From Candidatus Pyrohabitans jungbluthii (GTDB taxonomy: Archaea; Hydrothermarchaeota; Hydrothermarchaeia; Hydrothermarchaeales; BMS3B), in assembly GCA_002010065.2 (NCBI GenBank), contig MTMD02000014.1, forward strand, positions 1 to 64,000: a stretch of DNA of 64,000 nucleotides, written 5' to 3'. The notes beneath the pieces are model-generated. The model was not told the origin of the DNA and ran no database searches. It saw nothing but the letters and a program-made list of their open reading frames with translations. The translations under genes were made by a program, and so were the position numbers. The stretch's first letter is position 1. Each line of letters begins with the position of its first letter. Positions 8,444 to 15,644 of this stretch are shown piece by piece.

Positions 8444-9337
8444 CTAGAGAGTGGTAACCTCACACCCATCGCTGGTCACTATTACAGTATGCTCCGCCTG
8501 CGAAACTGCGCAGCGCTGCTTCTCCCTCAGGATTTTGTAGGCATATATTGCACCCGAGTATGCAAGCTCTCGGAGGGCGAAGTGAAGCTTGTGCTTGGGT
8601 GCGAGGTGAGCAATCCAGCGCTCCGCGAAGGGCAACGCACCAAAGTTTTCCTTCACGTAGGCGAGAATAAGCCTGGATTCTTTAAGCCTTAGAGGTCTGT
8701 CCTTCAGGTAGCGGAAGATTATCGCCTCGCTTTCGTCCACAACCCTGCCGAAGCCAGAGGTGGCGAAGGGTTCAATCGCGAAGACGTCGCCTTCGCGCAA
8801 AACGTCGCCGTGACGCGTTTTGATATTGGGGATGGTGATACCTCCATGTAATGAGTAGCGTCCCAGCTTGTGCCCCGTCAGGTTCTCCACAGGCTTAAAG
8901 CCGTAGCTTTTTATGGTCTCCTCAACCACAGCGCCTATTTCGTTGGTCTTTATCCCTGGCTTAATCACCTCTATTGCGCGCTGAAGTGCCTCTTCACTCG
9001 CCCTTATTAGCTCATTCTTATCTCCACCTACGACTATGCTTTTTGCAATATCTGCGATGTAGCCGTCGATATGCACGCCTATGTCAAGCTTTACCAAGTC
9101 ACCCTCTGCAAAGGTGGAGTCGTCCCAGGCGGTGGGTGAGTAGTGCGCTGCAATGTCGTTGACAGAGATGTTCACAGGAAAAGCCGGCTCCGCCCCTCTC
9201 TCCTTAATCTCTGTTTCCACAAAATTAGCCAGGTCGAGGAGCTTCTCACCAGCTTTAATCCTCTTCAGCGCTTCGCGCATAACTCGCTTTGCAATCTCTC
9301 CTGCTTTGACGTAGTTTTCATACGCTTCCTCTTCCAT
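8444..9337 (-). CDS. map: Methionine aminopeptidase, type II
   Basis: 297 residues from the second in-frame ATG. It removes the N-terminal Met of new proteins in the cytoplasm. The metal ligands of the pita-bread fold are visible: LVKLDIGVHIDGYIADIA (two Asp), GHKLGRYSLHGG (His) and FAIEPFATSG (Glu), plus a terminal Glu in QAEHTVIV. The insertion before the last ligand marks the archaeal/eukaryotic type II. An ATG three codons further upstream (9346) is in frame, but the minus-strand TATA (9361-9366) is centred 27 bases from 9337, which fits a leaderless start there. Confidence 0.93.
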   Translation of the reverse strand: MEEEAYENYVKAGEIAKRVMREALKRIKAGEKLLDLANFVETEIKERGAEPAFPVNISVNDIAAHYSPTAWDDSTFAEGDLVKLDIGVHIDGYIADIAKSIVVGGDKNELIRASEEALQRAIEVIKPGIKTNEIGAVVEETIKSYGFKPVENLTGHKLGRYSLHGGITIPNIKTRHGDVLREGDVFAIEPFATSGFGRVVDESEAIIFRYLKDRPLRLKESRLILAYVKENFGALPFAERWIAHLAPKHKLHFALRELAYSGAIYAYKILREKQRCAVSQAEHTVIVTSDGCEVTTL

Positions 9338-9360
9338 GCACACCATCTCTGCGCCTCAAT

Positions 9361-9368
9361 TATATAAA
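9361..9368. promoter_or_regulatory. Symmetric TATA box serving two divergent leaderless genes
   Basis: TATATAAA is near-symmetrical. Its TATATA core (centre about 9364) is 26 bases from the ATG of the plus-strand lipoprotein gene (9390) and 27 bases from the second ATG of map (9337). This is the archaeal TATA-to-start distance in both directions, so one TBP site could launch two leaderless mRNAs. Plus-strand purine-rich flanks may act as the BRE. Confidence 0.5.
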
Positions 9369-9389
9369 GGTTGAAGCTAACCTAGTAAT

Positions 9390-10448
9390 ATGCGCCCGGC
9401 TTTGCTTGTGCTCATCCTATTCCTGGGGTGCATTTCAACGCCAGATGAGACTGAAAGCAACGCTACCATGCAGGAGCCTGTAGCAGTGGCTGGGGTGGGG
9501 GATTACGTGGTGGGAGAGTACTCCCTACACGATTACGACCTATTCCTCATGAAGGAGAGATTTGAAGAGGTGCTGGGCGATGGAGAGGTTCTCCCTGGAA
9601 TAGAGGAAGCGTTGATAGGGATGAAGGTGGGTGAGTCCAAGGAAGTAGAACTCCCACCCGAGAAAGCCTTTGGTTTGAGGAACGCCAGCTTACTTCACTG
9701 GGAGCCTAGGGCATTCACGCTCCCAAAAAAAATTAACCTCTCCTGGGAGGAGTTTCGCGAAGCTTTTGGCTCAGCGCCTGAGGAGGGGGCAGCCTTTGAA
9801 AGGGGCTGGCTCAGAATGCGTGTTATTAAGGTGGGGCAGAGCCACGTGCTTCTGGAGCGTGAGCCCCTTTATAGCAAAGTCAATATCACCGGCGGGGTGA
9901 TACAGATTACCCAGAACGCAACCCACATAAACTACTTCTTCACTCCCAAGCTCAACCTCACAGTAATCGACGCCAAGGGCGAGTTTGTGACTTACCGCGA
10001 CGCCAACGCTACGCATGTGCTCGTGGATAGGAACCATCCCCTCGCAGGAAGGAGTTTAAGTGCAGAGGTTAAGCTTCTGAAGCTTGTTAAGAAGGAAGAG
10101 CTTGAAAAGATGCGCATCTCCTGGCGGGAGGATATTAGCGAAGCAATACGCGAGGCTGTGGGCACAGATAGGGTGGTTTTGGTATACTTCTACTCGCGAG
10201 ACTGCGAAGGGTGCGCAGCTATGGAGGAGGCTTTCCAGGATGCGAGGCTTCGCCTTCTCGCGGATGATTTAATCTTCGTAAGGCTCGACCTGGAGAGAGA
10301 GGCAAACCTGGCGGCAAGGTATGGTGTAGCGAGGGCACCCGCCATCGTAATCCTGAACAGCAGTGGCGAAACTCTTGCCAAACTTGAGGACGAACTTTCG
10401 GCTCAGGAGATTAAGCAGACCCTGCGAGAGCTGGGAGTTATTTTCTGA
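9390..10448 (+). CDS. Lipoprotein with FKBP-type prolyl isomerase and thioredoxin-like domains
   Basis: 352 residues. The start is a lipoprotein signal with lipobox LFLGC (Cys14). Residues about 40-235 match an archaeal long FKBP with inserted flap (GEVLPGIEEALIGMKVGE; LPPEKAFGLRN). Residues about 245-350 are thioredoxin-like (VVLVYFYSRDCEGCAAMEEA with C272-E-G-C275, and RYGVARAPAIVIL with the cis-Pro loop). A single outside-facing protein thus joins proline isomerisation with disulfide exchange, suited to folding exported proteins such as the window's cytochromes. It ends 11 bases inside the convergent Sua5 gene. Confidence 0.82.
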   Translation: MRPALLVLILFLGCISTPDETESNATMQEPVAVAGVGDYVVGEYSLHDYDLFLMKERFEEVLGDGEVLPGIEEALIGMKVGESKEVELPPEKAFGLRNASLLHWEPRAFTLPKKINLSWEEFREAFGSAPEEGAAFERGWLRMRVIKVGQSHVLLEREPLYSKVNITGGVIQITQNATHINYFFTPKLNLTVIDAKGEFVTYRDANATHVLVDRNHPLAGRSLSAEVKLLKLVKKEELEKMRISWREDISEAIREAVGTDRVVLVYFYSRDCEGCAAMEEAFQDARLRLLADDLIFVRLDLEREANLAARYGVARAPAIVILNSSGETLAKLEDELSAQEIKQTLRELGVIF

Positions 10449-11049
10449 GCACAGCCTCTATCTCCTTTTTGCTTATCTTCCCCTCCCTTAGTACTTCCCC
10501 GGTTTCAGGGTCGTAGATGGTTGATGGGACCCTCTCGGCGAGCTTTCCTGCGTCTATTACTAGGTCTACATCGCTTAGCTGAGCCATCGCCTCCTCTGCA
10601 GAAATTGGTGGAGCTTTTCCAGAGATGTTTGCGCTTGTAGCTACGACTGGCTTGCCTAGCGCCGCAATAATCTTCAGCGCAAGCTCATTCGCCGGGATGC
10701 GTACCGCCACCTTTGCCGAGCCAGAGGTTACAATGTCGGGAAGATTTTTCTTTTTTAGGAGCAGGGTAAGGGCACCTGGTAGCATGGCTCTGGCGAGCTT
10801 CTCCGCCTTTTCGTCGAGCTCGCAGTATTCCTGCATCATTTCAAGGCTGGCGACGGCTATTGGGAGAGGCTTTGAGAGAGAGCGGCGCTTTATCTCAAAC
10901 ACCCGCTTCACAGCCTCTGGATTGGTTGCATCGCAGCCAAGGGCGTAGAGCGTGTCGGTGGGGTATACCACAATCCCGCCTTTGCTAAGGATGCGCGCAG
11001 CCCTCTCAATCACGCCCTCTTCCTCTGCACTAATCACAAGCATGCTCAT
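10438..11049 (-). CDS. tsaC: L-threonylcarbamoyladenylate synthase (TsaC/Sua5/YrdC family)
   Basis: 203 residues. It makes threonylcarbamoyl-AMP from Thr, bicarbonate and ATP for t6A37 of ANN-decoding tRNAs. The YrdC core is visible in order: GGIVVYPTDTLYALGCDA, EIKRRSLSKPLPIAVAS (basic nucleotide-binding patch), VAVRIPAN and PVVATSANISGK. It lacks the extra C-terminal Sua5 domain, so it is the short TsaC-like form. It is convergent with, and overlaps the end of, the FKBP-thioredoxin gene. The window also carries TrmO, which methylates t6A. Confidence 0.92.
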   Translation of the reverse strand: MSMLVISAEEEGVIERAARILSKGGIVVYPTDTLYALGCDATNPEAVKRVFEIKRRSLSKPLPIAVASLEMMQEYCELDEKAEKLARAMLPGALTLLLKKKNLPDIVTSGSAKVAVRIPANELALKIIAALGKPVVATSANISGKAPPISAEEAMAQLSDVDLVIDAGKLAERVPSTIYDPETGEVLREGKISKKEIEAVLRK

Positions 11050-11114
11050 TCATACCTCTTGCTATTGTTAACCGGAAAAAAGATAAATACGAGAGGTGTA
11101 ATTATCCTTCGCAA

Positions 11115-11187
11115 GGGCCGGTGGTCTAGTTGGTTATGACGCCAGTCTCACACACTGGAGGTCGGCGGTTCGAATCCGCCCCGGCCC
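11115..11187 (+). tRNA. tRNA-Val(CAC)
   Basis: A full cloverleaf can be folded: acceptor GGGCCGG/CCGGCCC, D arm GTC/GAC, anticodon stem CCAGT/ACTGG with loop CTCACAC (anticodon CAC), T arm GGCGG-TTCGAAT-CCGCC, discriminator A at 11188. There is no intron, and CCA is not encoded. Confidence 0.95.
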
Positions 11188-11334
11188 ATCGCTTACAGTT
11201 CTGGAAAGTTTGATAAGTGGCTCATAACATGCCTTCCCTACTTCTGCCAACTTCTTACTAAATTTACTAAGGTGCTCGGGATTAGCCAAAGCTGCACCGG
11301 CAAACCTTAATATCAGTGAGGGAGATTTAGACCC

Positions 11335-12006
11335 ATGGAGCTAGTGGACCTAACATGGAAGGAGGTGGAAGAATATCTTAAGAAGAGGCAGGACATACTT
11401 CTTCCCGTTGGTGCGGTGGAGGAGCATGGGTATCACCTTCCTCTTTCTACGGACGGAGACATAGCAAGAGCGGTGTGCGCTGAGCTGAGCAGGAGAACCG
11501 GCGTCCTCGTCGCTCCAATAATCTGGTACGGATATTCCAAGTCGACGCGTGGGTATAGCGGCACAGTTATGGTGGGGAAGGATGAGTTAAAGAATTATAT
11601 TCGCAGCATACTCGAAGGCTTCGCGGAGAGCGGCTTCAGGGTAGTTTACATTGTATCTGGTCACTTCAGCAATGACCACCTGCGTGCCATTGAGGATGCT
11701 GCAGAGGAAGTTAGAGAGATTAAAGCCAAGCTCCTCGATTTTTCAAATCTTGATTTCTCAGACATCCTGGAGAGTGAGCCCCTACACGCTTGCGAGGCAG
11801 AAACCTCTTTAATGCTCTTCCTGCATCCTGATAAGGTGCAAATGGACAAGGCGAAAGACGAAGAGATTGCTTACGAAGGAGACATGCTCAGAAAAACTCA
11901 AAGCGGGGTTTTTGGGACCCCCTCTTTAGCCACGAGGGAAAAAGGTAGACTGCTTTTTGAGCGAATAATTTCGGAGCTTGGAAAACAGGTGCAATTTTAT
12001 TACTAG
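11335..12006 (+). CDS. Creatininase-family amidohydrolase (ArfB-like)
   Basis: 223 residues of the creatininase fold. Metal-ligand motifs are seen: GAVEEHGYHLPLSTDGDIA (Glu, His, Asp), IVSGHFSNDH (second His block) and ACEAETSLML (Glu). In archaea one member, ArfB, deformylates the FAPy intermediate of riboflavin and F420 synthesis; others act on different amides. Methanopterin use in this organism makes an F420/flavin role plausible, but the specific substrate is inference. A TATA-like CTTAATATC centred about 26 bases before the ATG suggests a leaderless mRNA. Its stop lies 7 bases before a copy of the tRNA-Arg 3' end, the left edge of the adjoining island. Confidence 0.8.
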   Translation: MELVDLTWKEVEEYLKKRQDILLPVGAVEEHGYHLPLSTDGDIARAVCAELSRRTGVLVAPIIWYGYSKSTRGYSGTVMVGKDELKNYIRSILEGFAESGFRVVYIVSGHFSNDHLRAIEDAAEEVREIKAKLLDFSNLDFSDILESEPLHACEAETSLMLFLHPDKVQMDKAKDEEIAYEGDMLRKTQSGVFGTPSLATREKGRLLFERIISELGKQVQFYY

Positions 12007-12012
12007 AGTATC

Positions 12013-12030
12013 ACGGGCCTGCCGGGATTT
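12013..12030. repeat. Distal att-like copy of the tRNA-Arg 3' end
   Basis: An exact 18-base direct repeat of 15554-15571. The bases on either side differ between the copies, so the match ends sharply. It is not part of any gene here. Confidence 0.75.
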
Positions 12031-12057
12031 ATACCAGTTTGGGTATAGGTCCACGAC

Positions 12058-12180
12058 TTAAAGCCCCACAATGCAAACGATTTTGTTTAACTTACTCACA
12101 TTTGATTGGGTAAATTCTCCGTATCTCTCTTTTTTAATTTCAAACATGTGGATATATAACTTTCGTTCGTTTGCGCTCAT
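12058..12180 (-). CDS. Possible 40-residue remnant peptide
   Basis: An open frame from ATG at 12180 to TAA at 12058 encodes MSANERKLYIHMFEIKKERY and then about 20 more residues. I recognise no family. It lies just inside the left island edge, where integrase or antitoxin debris is common. It may be noise. Confidence 0.2.
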   Translation of the reverse strand: MSANERKLYIHMFEIKKERYGEFTQSNVSKLNKIVCIVGL

Positions 12181-12249
12181 TTTAATCTCCTCGGGAACTC
12201 TTGAGCAGATTAAGAGCACAGATTGGACCTTGCATTAATCAAGAATAAA

Positions 12250-12680
12250 CTAAACCCCTCTCCTCTCCATGTACTCTTCTATTCTAACCATAAACTCCTC
12301 CACATCTCCAAGGCTGTCCTCCACAATATTCATGATATACCTCATATCAGCCTCCCAATACCTGTGGATAAGAAGATTCCTGAACCTTGCCATCTTTGCA
12401 AGCTTCTCTGCCAGCTCTTTGGGGATAACCTCATGCTTTCCCAGCGTTATGAACATCTCTGCATACTCCTCAGCCCTCTCAAACCTCTCCGCTGAGATTA
12501 TGTGGTTGGCGATGTCTATGCAGGTTCCACTATCTCAAAAAGAGAGAATTTCAAAGCCTGAGAATCCTTATAACTTGCCTCTATCTCCTCCGGAGGCATG
12601 CCCGAATAGTTTTCCTGAATAAATTTGAGATTTCTCTCAATAATGTCAAACTTCGCCTCTATTATGTCTCTGTCTATCAT
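12250..12680 (-). pseudogene. hepT: HepT-like HEPN ribonuclease toxin, frameshifted
   Basis: The gene starts at ATG 12680, which overlaps the MntA stop (ATGA). It reads about 50 codons (MIDRDIIEAKFDIIERN...) to FEIVE, then hits a stop. Near 12521-12527 one missing base puts the rest in another frame, which continues with CIDIANHIISAERFERAEEY and RFRNLLIHRYWEAD. The catalytic HEPN motif (RNxxxH) is intact in the second frame. Rejoined, the protein would be about 143 residues, normal for HepT. Frame loss of the toxin while its antitoxin stays intact is biologically reasonable; a sequencing error is the alternative. Confidence 0.75.
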
Positions 12681-13063
12681 GCTCTGAGCCTCATTCTGTC
12701 GTACTCCCTGTAGTGAGGAAGGAAGTCAATATAAGCTTTGGTAACATGGGTTTCAAAAGCAACCCTGGCTCTCTCATCCCTGGAAAAGATAAGCTGTCCG
12801 TACCTCAAAACCTGGTTGAGAAACCTCAGGGGTTTTTTATTTAGAACCACCACCTCCACTCTTCTTAAATTGCACCCCCTCTCAATCTCCATGGCAATTT
12901 CTATCTCATAAAACGCTCCGGGTTTGAAATCTTCCAGTAGAAAAATTCCTATATCTATATCGCTTTCTATTCCAGCCTCGCCTCTGGCTACAGAGCCGTA
13001 GAGGTAGGCAAAGAGTATCTCGCTGTGCTTTTCCAGCACCCTGGCGATTCTGTCCAACTCCAT
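12677..13063 (-). CDS. mntA: MntA-like nucleotidyltransferase antitoxin
   Basis: 128 residues from MELDRIARVL; the frame stays open upstream but shows no family match there. The nucleotidyltransferase signature GSVARGEAGIESDIDIGIF (residues 23-41) contains the GS and paired Asp residues that bind nucleotide and metal. In MNT-HEPN modules this enzyme AMPylates a tyrosine of HepT and neutralises it. The stop codon overlaps the start of the HepT gene, the usual gene order. All key residues look intact although the toxin is frameshifted. Confidence 0.85.
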   Translation of the reverse strand: MELDRIARVLEKHSEILFAYLYGSVARGEAGIESDIDIGIFLLEDFKPGAFYEIEIAMEIERGCNLRRVEVVVLNKKPLRFLNQVLRYGQLIFSRDERARVAFETHVTKAYIDFLPHYREYDRMRLRA

Positions 13064-13133
13064 ATTTACGTTCTTGTATAGAAGAAATAAAAAGATTGCC
13101 TTCTTCCAGTTTTTTTCGAGGTACTTTGGTCTG

Positions 13134-13430
13134 ATGAAGGGCGCTGAGTGGACTCTGCATGAAAGGGCAGGGAATGATTTCGACCAAGCTAATGTGTTGG
13201 TTGAGCTGTTAAGGGCTTCTGGCATACCTGCCTACTTTGTCTACGGCACGGTGGAGATGCCTGTGGAGAGGGCGAGGGCTTGGCTTGATGTTAAAGATGC
13301 AAACGAGGTAATAGAAGCTTTTCAGAGGAATGGTATTCCAGCCAGGCTGGAAGGGGATAATATAATCTTTGAGCACGTATGGGTGGAGGCGTACATTCCC
13401 TTTGTGGAAAGGGAATTCTTCAGGTTCTAA
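13134..13430 (+). pseudogene. Transglutaminase-like gene fragment
   Basis: About 98 codons recognisable as the core of a bacterial-type transglutaminase-like domain: AGNDFDQANVLVELLRASGI, PAYFVYGTVEMP, then FEHVWVEAYIP. These segments normally sit in much longer secreted proteins. Here there is no signal peptide, the N-terminal part is absent, the catalytic Cys position is not present and the frame ends in EREFFRF right after the VEAYIP strand. It lies head to head with mntA inside the tRNA-Arg island, so I read it as a relic of a larger gene brought in by transfer. Confidence 0.65.
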
Positions 13431-13542
13431 ACAAACCATAGAGCAGCTCGCTCATGGGGACTCCTCTTTTACACGATACAGCATATATTTAAGTGGTGAA
13501 AGAACCGATAATTAACATGCTAGGATAGAAGAGGGGAAAGTT

Positions 13543-13731
13543 ATGCAGGAGAATATTCATGCGGAGATGGAAGAAATCAAAAAAGAGATCCAGAACCTTA
13601 AGATTCTGCTCATGAAGGCCGAACGGAAACCAAAGCGGGTTATAAAGTTAAAGGGGATGTTAAAGGGCATAGAAGTAAGCGAGGGTGATATCCAGAAGGC
13701 TAAAAAGTCCCTCTTTAAATTCGGTGCTTAG
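13543..13731 (+). CDS. vapB: VapB-like antitoxin
   Basis: 62 residues, starting with a helical, probably coiled-coil part (1-30) and ending in a basic stretch (KPKRVIKLKGMLKGIEVSE) typical of small archaeal antitoxins that wrap the PIN toxin. The TAG stop is directly followed by the VapC ATG. A TATA-like GCATATATTTAAG lies near 13482, about 60 bases upstream. The fold family cannot be assigned from sequence alone; the call rests on size and position. Confidence 0.7.
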   Translation: MQENIHAEMEEIKKEIQNLKILLMKAERKPKRVIKLKGMLKGIEVSEGDIQKAKKSLFKFGA

Positions 13732-14118
13732 ATGTACGTAACCGATACCCACGGGTTGATATGGTTTTTGACAGAGGACAGGAAGTTGGGTAAAAAGGCG
13801 GAGGAGATATTCTTATCTGCCGATAGAGGCGATGCTACTGTTGTAATTCCTTCTATTGTTCTATTAGAAATTTTGCACATCTGCGAGAAACAAAATGCAA
13901 AGCTCAAATTTAAGCAAATTTTCGATATGGTTCAAAACTCATTAAATTATCCTGTATATCCATTAGATATGGATGTTGTTGAAGTTTGCCAGAATATAAA
14001 AGAGACCCTCAGCCTGCACGACAGGGTAATAGTTGCAACCGCCAAGCTCTTAAACGCCAAGCTCATAACAAAGGATAAAGAAATCATAAAGTCCGGGTTA
14101 GTGGAGGTTGTGTGGTAA
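13732..14118 (+). CDS. vapC: VapC PIN-domain ribonuclease toxin
   Basis: 128 residues of PIN fold. The N-terminal Asp strand is MYVTDTHGLIWFL (Asp5), the mid Glu is in IVLLEILHI, and the C-terminal pair is LHDRVIVATAKLLNAKLITK with Asp in HDR and in KDKEI. These are the four acidic metal-binding positions of PIN ribonucleases, which cleave tRNA or rRNA. It abuts its antitoxin with no gap and is the only complete toxin-antitoxin pair in the island. Confidence 0.88.
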   Translation: MYVTDTHGLIWFLTEDRKLGKKAEEIFLSADRGDATVVIPSIVLLEILHICEKQNAKLKFKQIFDMVQNSLNYPVYPLDMDVVEVCQNIKETLSLHDRVIVATAKLLNAKLITKDKEIIKSGLVEVVW

Positions 14119-14226
14119 TTCAATGCAAAAAATAATTGCTTGTGTCCCTATCGAGCTCTACGGAAGGATGCCTACCTGACAATGATGCACAATGGTATAG
14201 TTGCGAGCTAGGGATAGGTGGAAGGG

Positions 14227-14430
14227 ATGTTAACAGAGAATGCCATACGTGAGATTGTAAGGGAAGAGGTGAGGTCTGCCTTAAATGATGCCATGGAAAA
14301 GTTATTCGTTAGACTGAAATTTGAAATGCTACCCTACGTTTCTGATGAAGAGCAGAGAGAAATTGAAGAAGCTTTTGGAGAAGAACCACCAGAAATAGAC
14401 GAGAAGGATTTTATAACAAGGGAATTGTGA
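14227..14430 (+). CDS. RelB-like antitoxin
   Basis: 67 residues from the ATG preceded by AGGTGG. The sequence is helical and acidic (EEQREIEEAFGEEPPEIDEK), like many archaeal RelB/ParD-type antitoxins that precede a RelE. It ends 4 bases before the ATG of a RelE-like reading frame. The call is mainly from context. Confidence 0.6.
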   Translation: MLTENAIREIVREEVRSALNDAMEKLFVRLKFEMLPYVSDEEQREIEEAFGEEPPEIDEKDFITREL

Positions 14431-14434
14431 CCAC

Positions 14435-14692
14435 ATGACGGGATGGAAGGTAAAGTATCACAGGGATGCCTAGAAGTTTTTACATAAAGAGAATTTCTTA
14501 GAGGCGTTTGAGGAAGTATTGAAGGATTTTATTTATAAATCCAGAAAAGTAGAAATAAAAAAGCTAAAAGGTAGATGGAAAGGGAAATATAGGCTAAGAA
14601 TAGGGAATATTAGAGTCGTTTTTGATATAAATTATGATGAGAGGACAATTTATATCGTTAGAGCAGGATACAGAGGAGATGTGTATAAATAA
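14435..14692 (+). pseudogene. RelE/ParE-type toxin with an in-frame TAG
   Basis: The frame ATG-14435 to TAA-14692 would encode 85 residues of a RelE fold: KVKYHRDA, then TAG at codon 13, then KFLHKENFLEAF, KKLKGRWKGKYRLRIGN and IRVVFDINYDERTIYIVRAG. The RelE core after the stop is fully open and well preserved, so the mutation looks recent. Pyrrolysine read-through is unlikely because many genes in this window end with TAG. An inactivated toxin beside an intact antitoxin is the likely reading. Confidence 0.75.
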
Positions 14693-14846
14693 TAGCCATC
14701 ACTTGGTTGGGATGTCGTGAAGACAGCAAAAGTTTGGCCGGACGAAAACACCAGTGAGGCATAAAAAGCTGAGGTTCCGGAGAAGTATGTGCACGCGGTC
14801 TCTGTTGAGCTGTATGGAAGTGATTCTCTGGTGTGGGTCTAAAAAT
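14693..14846 (+). other. Broken gene debris inside the island
   Basis: Short open pieces such as VKTAKVWPDENTSEA and VPEKYVHAVSVELYG, separated by stops, occur between the RelE relic and the membrane protein. They suggest another lost antitoxin-sized gene, but no family can be named. Confidence 0.3.
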
Positions 14847-15323
14847 TTATGACAGGCGTTCTTTCAAAACGCCTATCAAAATAATCGCTAAAATTATGCC
14901 AAACGCTATTGCAGTATCAGTGAATCCGTAATAGGCGATATCCCGTATTATTATAGATACGAAAAACAGTACAACGTCAACTATAAGCCATGCTAGCAGT
15001 ACCTTCCAAAATAATTTACTCCATTTATCATAGAACCCAGTAAAATACTCATATACAGATACCATCCACAACGCGATAGGTAGTAAAAATATCATTATCC
15101 AAGTAATAAATGGCCATTGTGCAGGGGTCCAGCCGGTAGGTGGGGGCTGCGTTATTATATACCATATAAATTCTAGTGGGTCTTTCCAGGGAGCAGGAGC
15201 ATCTTCAATAATAATATTCATACCTACAAGAACCGCAATTAATATGGACATAAGCATAGCCACAAATGTTAACTGAATAACTTCCTTCCGCTTTTTTCTT
15301 TTAACTTCCTCCTTACTTTCCAT
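14847..15323 (-). CDS. Four-helix membrane protein of unknown function (tRNA-adjacent family)
   Basis: 158 residues: a basic start (MESKEEVKRKKRKEVIQLTF) and four hydrophobic helices at about 18-38, 70-90, 105-125 and 133-153, with a Pro/Trp-rich loop between the first two. The start resembles that of the 96-residue protein at 61213-61503 (KEAKRKKRNQVLQMFIAA), and both lie on the minus strand downstream of a tRNA gene. I recognise no known family. It is AT-rich compared with the flanking core genes, in keeping with transfer within the tRNA-Arg island. Confidence 0.7.
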   Translation of the reverse strand: MESKEEVKRKKRKEVIQLTFVAMLMSILIAVLVGMNIIIEDAPAPWKDPLEFIWYIITQPPPTGWTPAQWPFITWIMIFLLPIALWMVSVYEYFTGFYDKWSKLFWKVLLAWLIVDVVLFFVSIIIRDIAYYGFTDTAIAFGIILAIILIGVLKERLS

Positions 15324-15553
15324 TTTACATCCCCAATGATTTGCTTCTATTTCTCCACCACTCCTCTACCAAATTATTTTTGCGACCAAACTTTTTAAAT
15401 ATTTTCTTCTATAGGTTAGCTAAATTTCAATTTGTTGCATAGGCATACTTGAGTCTAATTATTAAACTAAAAAGTTATAAATTACCAAAAAATATAGCAA
15501 AAATGCAATAAATAGATTAAAAGGTTGAAAAAGGCTGTTTACAATGACCAATT

Positions 15554-15571
15554 ACGGGCCTGCCGGGATTT
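15554..15571. repeat. tRNA-side att-like repeat
   Basis: The 18-base 3' end of tRNA-Arg, identical to 12013-12030. On the minus strand it covers the end of the T loop, the 3' T stem, the 3' acceptor strand and the discriminator plus one base. Confidence 0.75.
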
Positions 15572-15628
15572 GAACCCGGGTTTAGAGCTCCGGAGGCTCC
15601 CGTCCTATCCTGGCTAGACTACAGGCCC
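15556..15628 (-). tRNA. tRNA-Arg(CCG)
   Basis: The cloverleaf on the minus strand has acceptor GGGCCTG/CAGGCCC, D stem GTCT/GGAC, anticodon stem GGAGC/GCTCT with loop CTCCGGA (anticodon CCG) and T arm CCGGG-TTCAAAT-CCCGG. The discriminator is G. There is no intron. Its 3' end doubles as an integration site. Confidence 0.93.
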
Positions 15629-15644
15629 AGGAAATAAGCGCAGG

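Larger units (their letters stand above)
12013..15571. mobile_element. tRNA-Arg-integrated island rich in toxin-antitoxin remnants
   Basis: The 18-base sequence ACGGGCCTGCCGGGATTT occurs at 12013-12030 and at 15554-15571, where it is the 3' end of tRNA-Arg. Integrases of tyrosine type often leave such tRNA-tail duplications as attL/attR. The 3.5 kb between them carries MntA with a frameshifted HepT, a transglutaminase fragment, an intact VapBC, a RelB-like antitoxin with a nonsense-mutated RelE and a small membrane protein. No integrase gene is present, so the element is a degraded remnant or was moved in trans. Flanking genes are metabolic housekeeping genes. Confidence 0.7.

Noticed and set aside
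14471-14473. Pyrrolysine read-through in the RelE-like frame
   Set aside because: TAG serves as the normal stop for many genes here (for example L39e, L31e, ftsY, vapB), and no pyl genes are visible.
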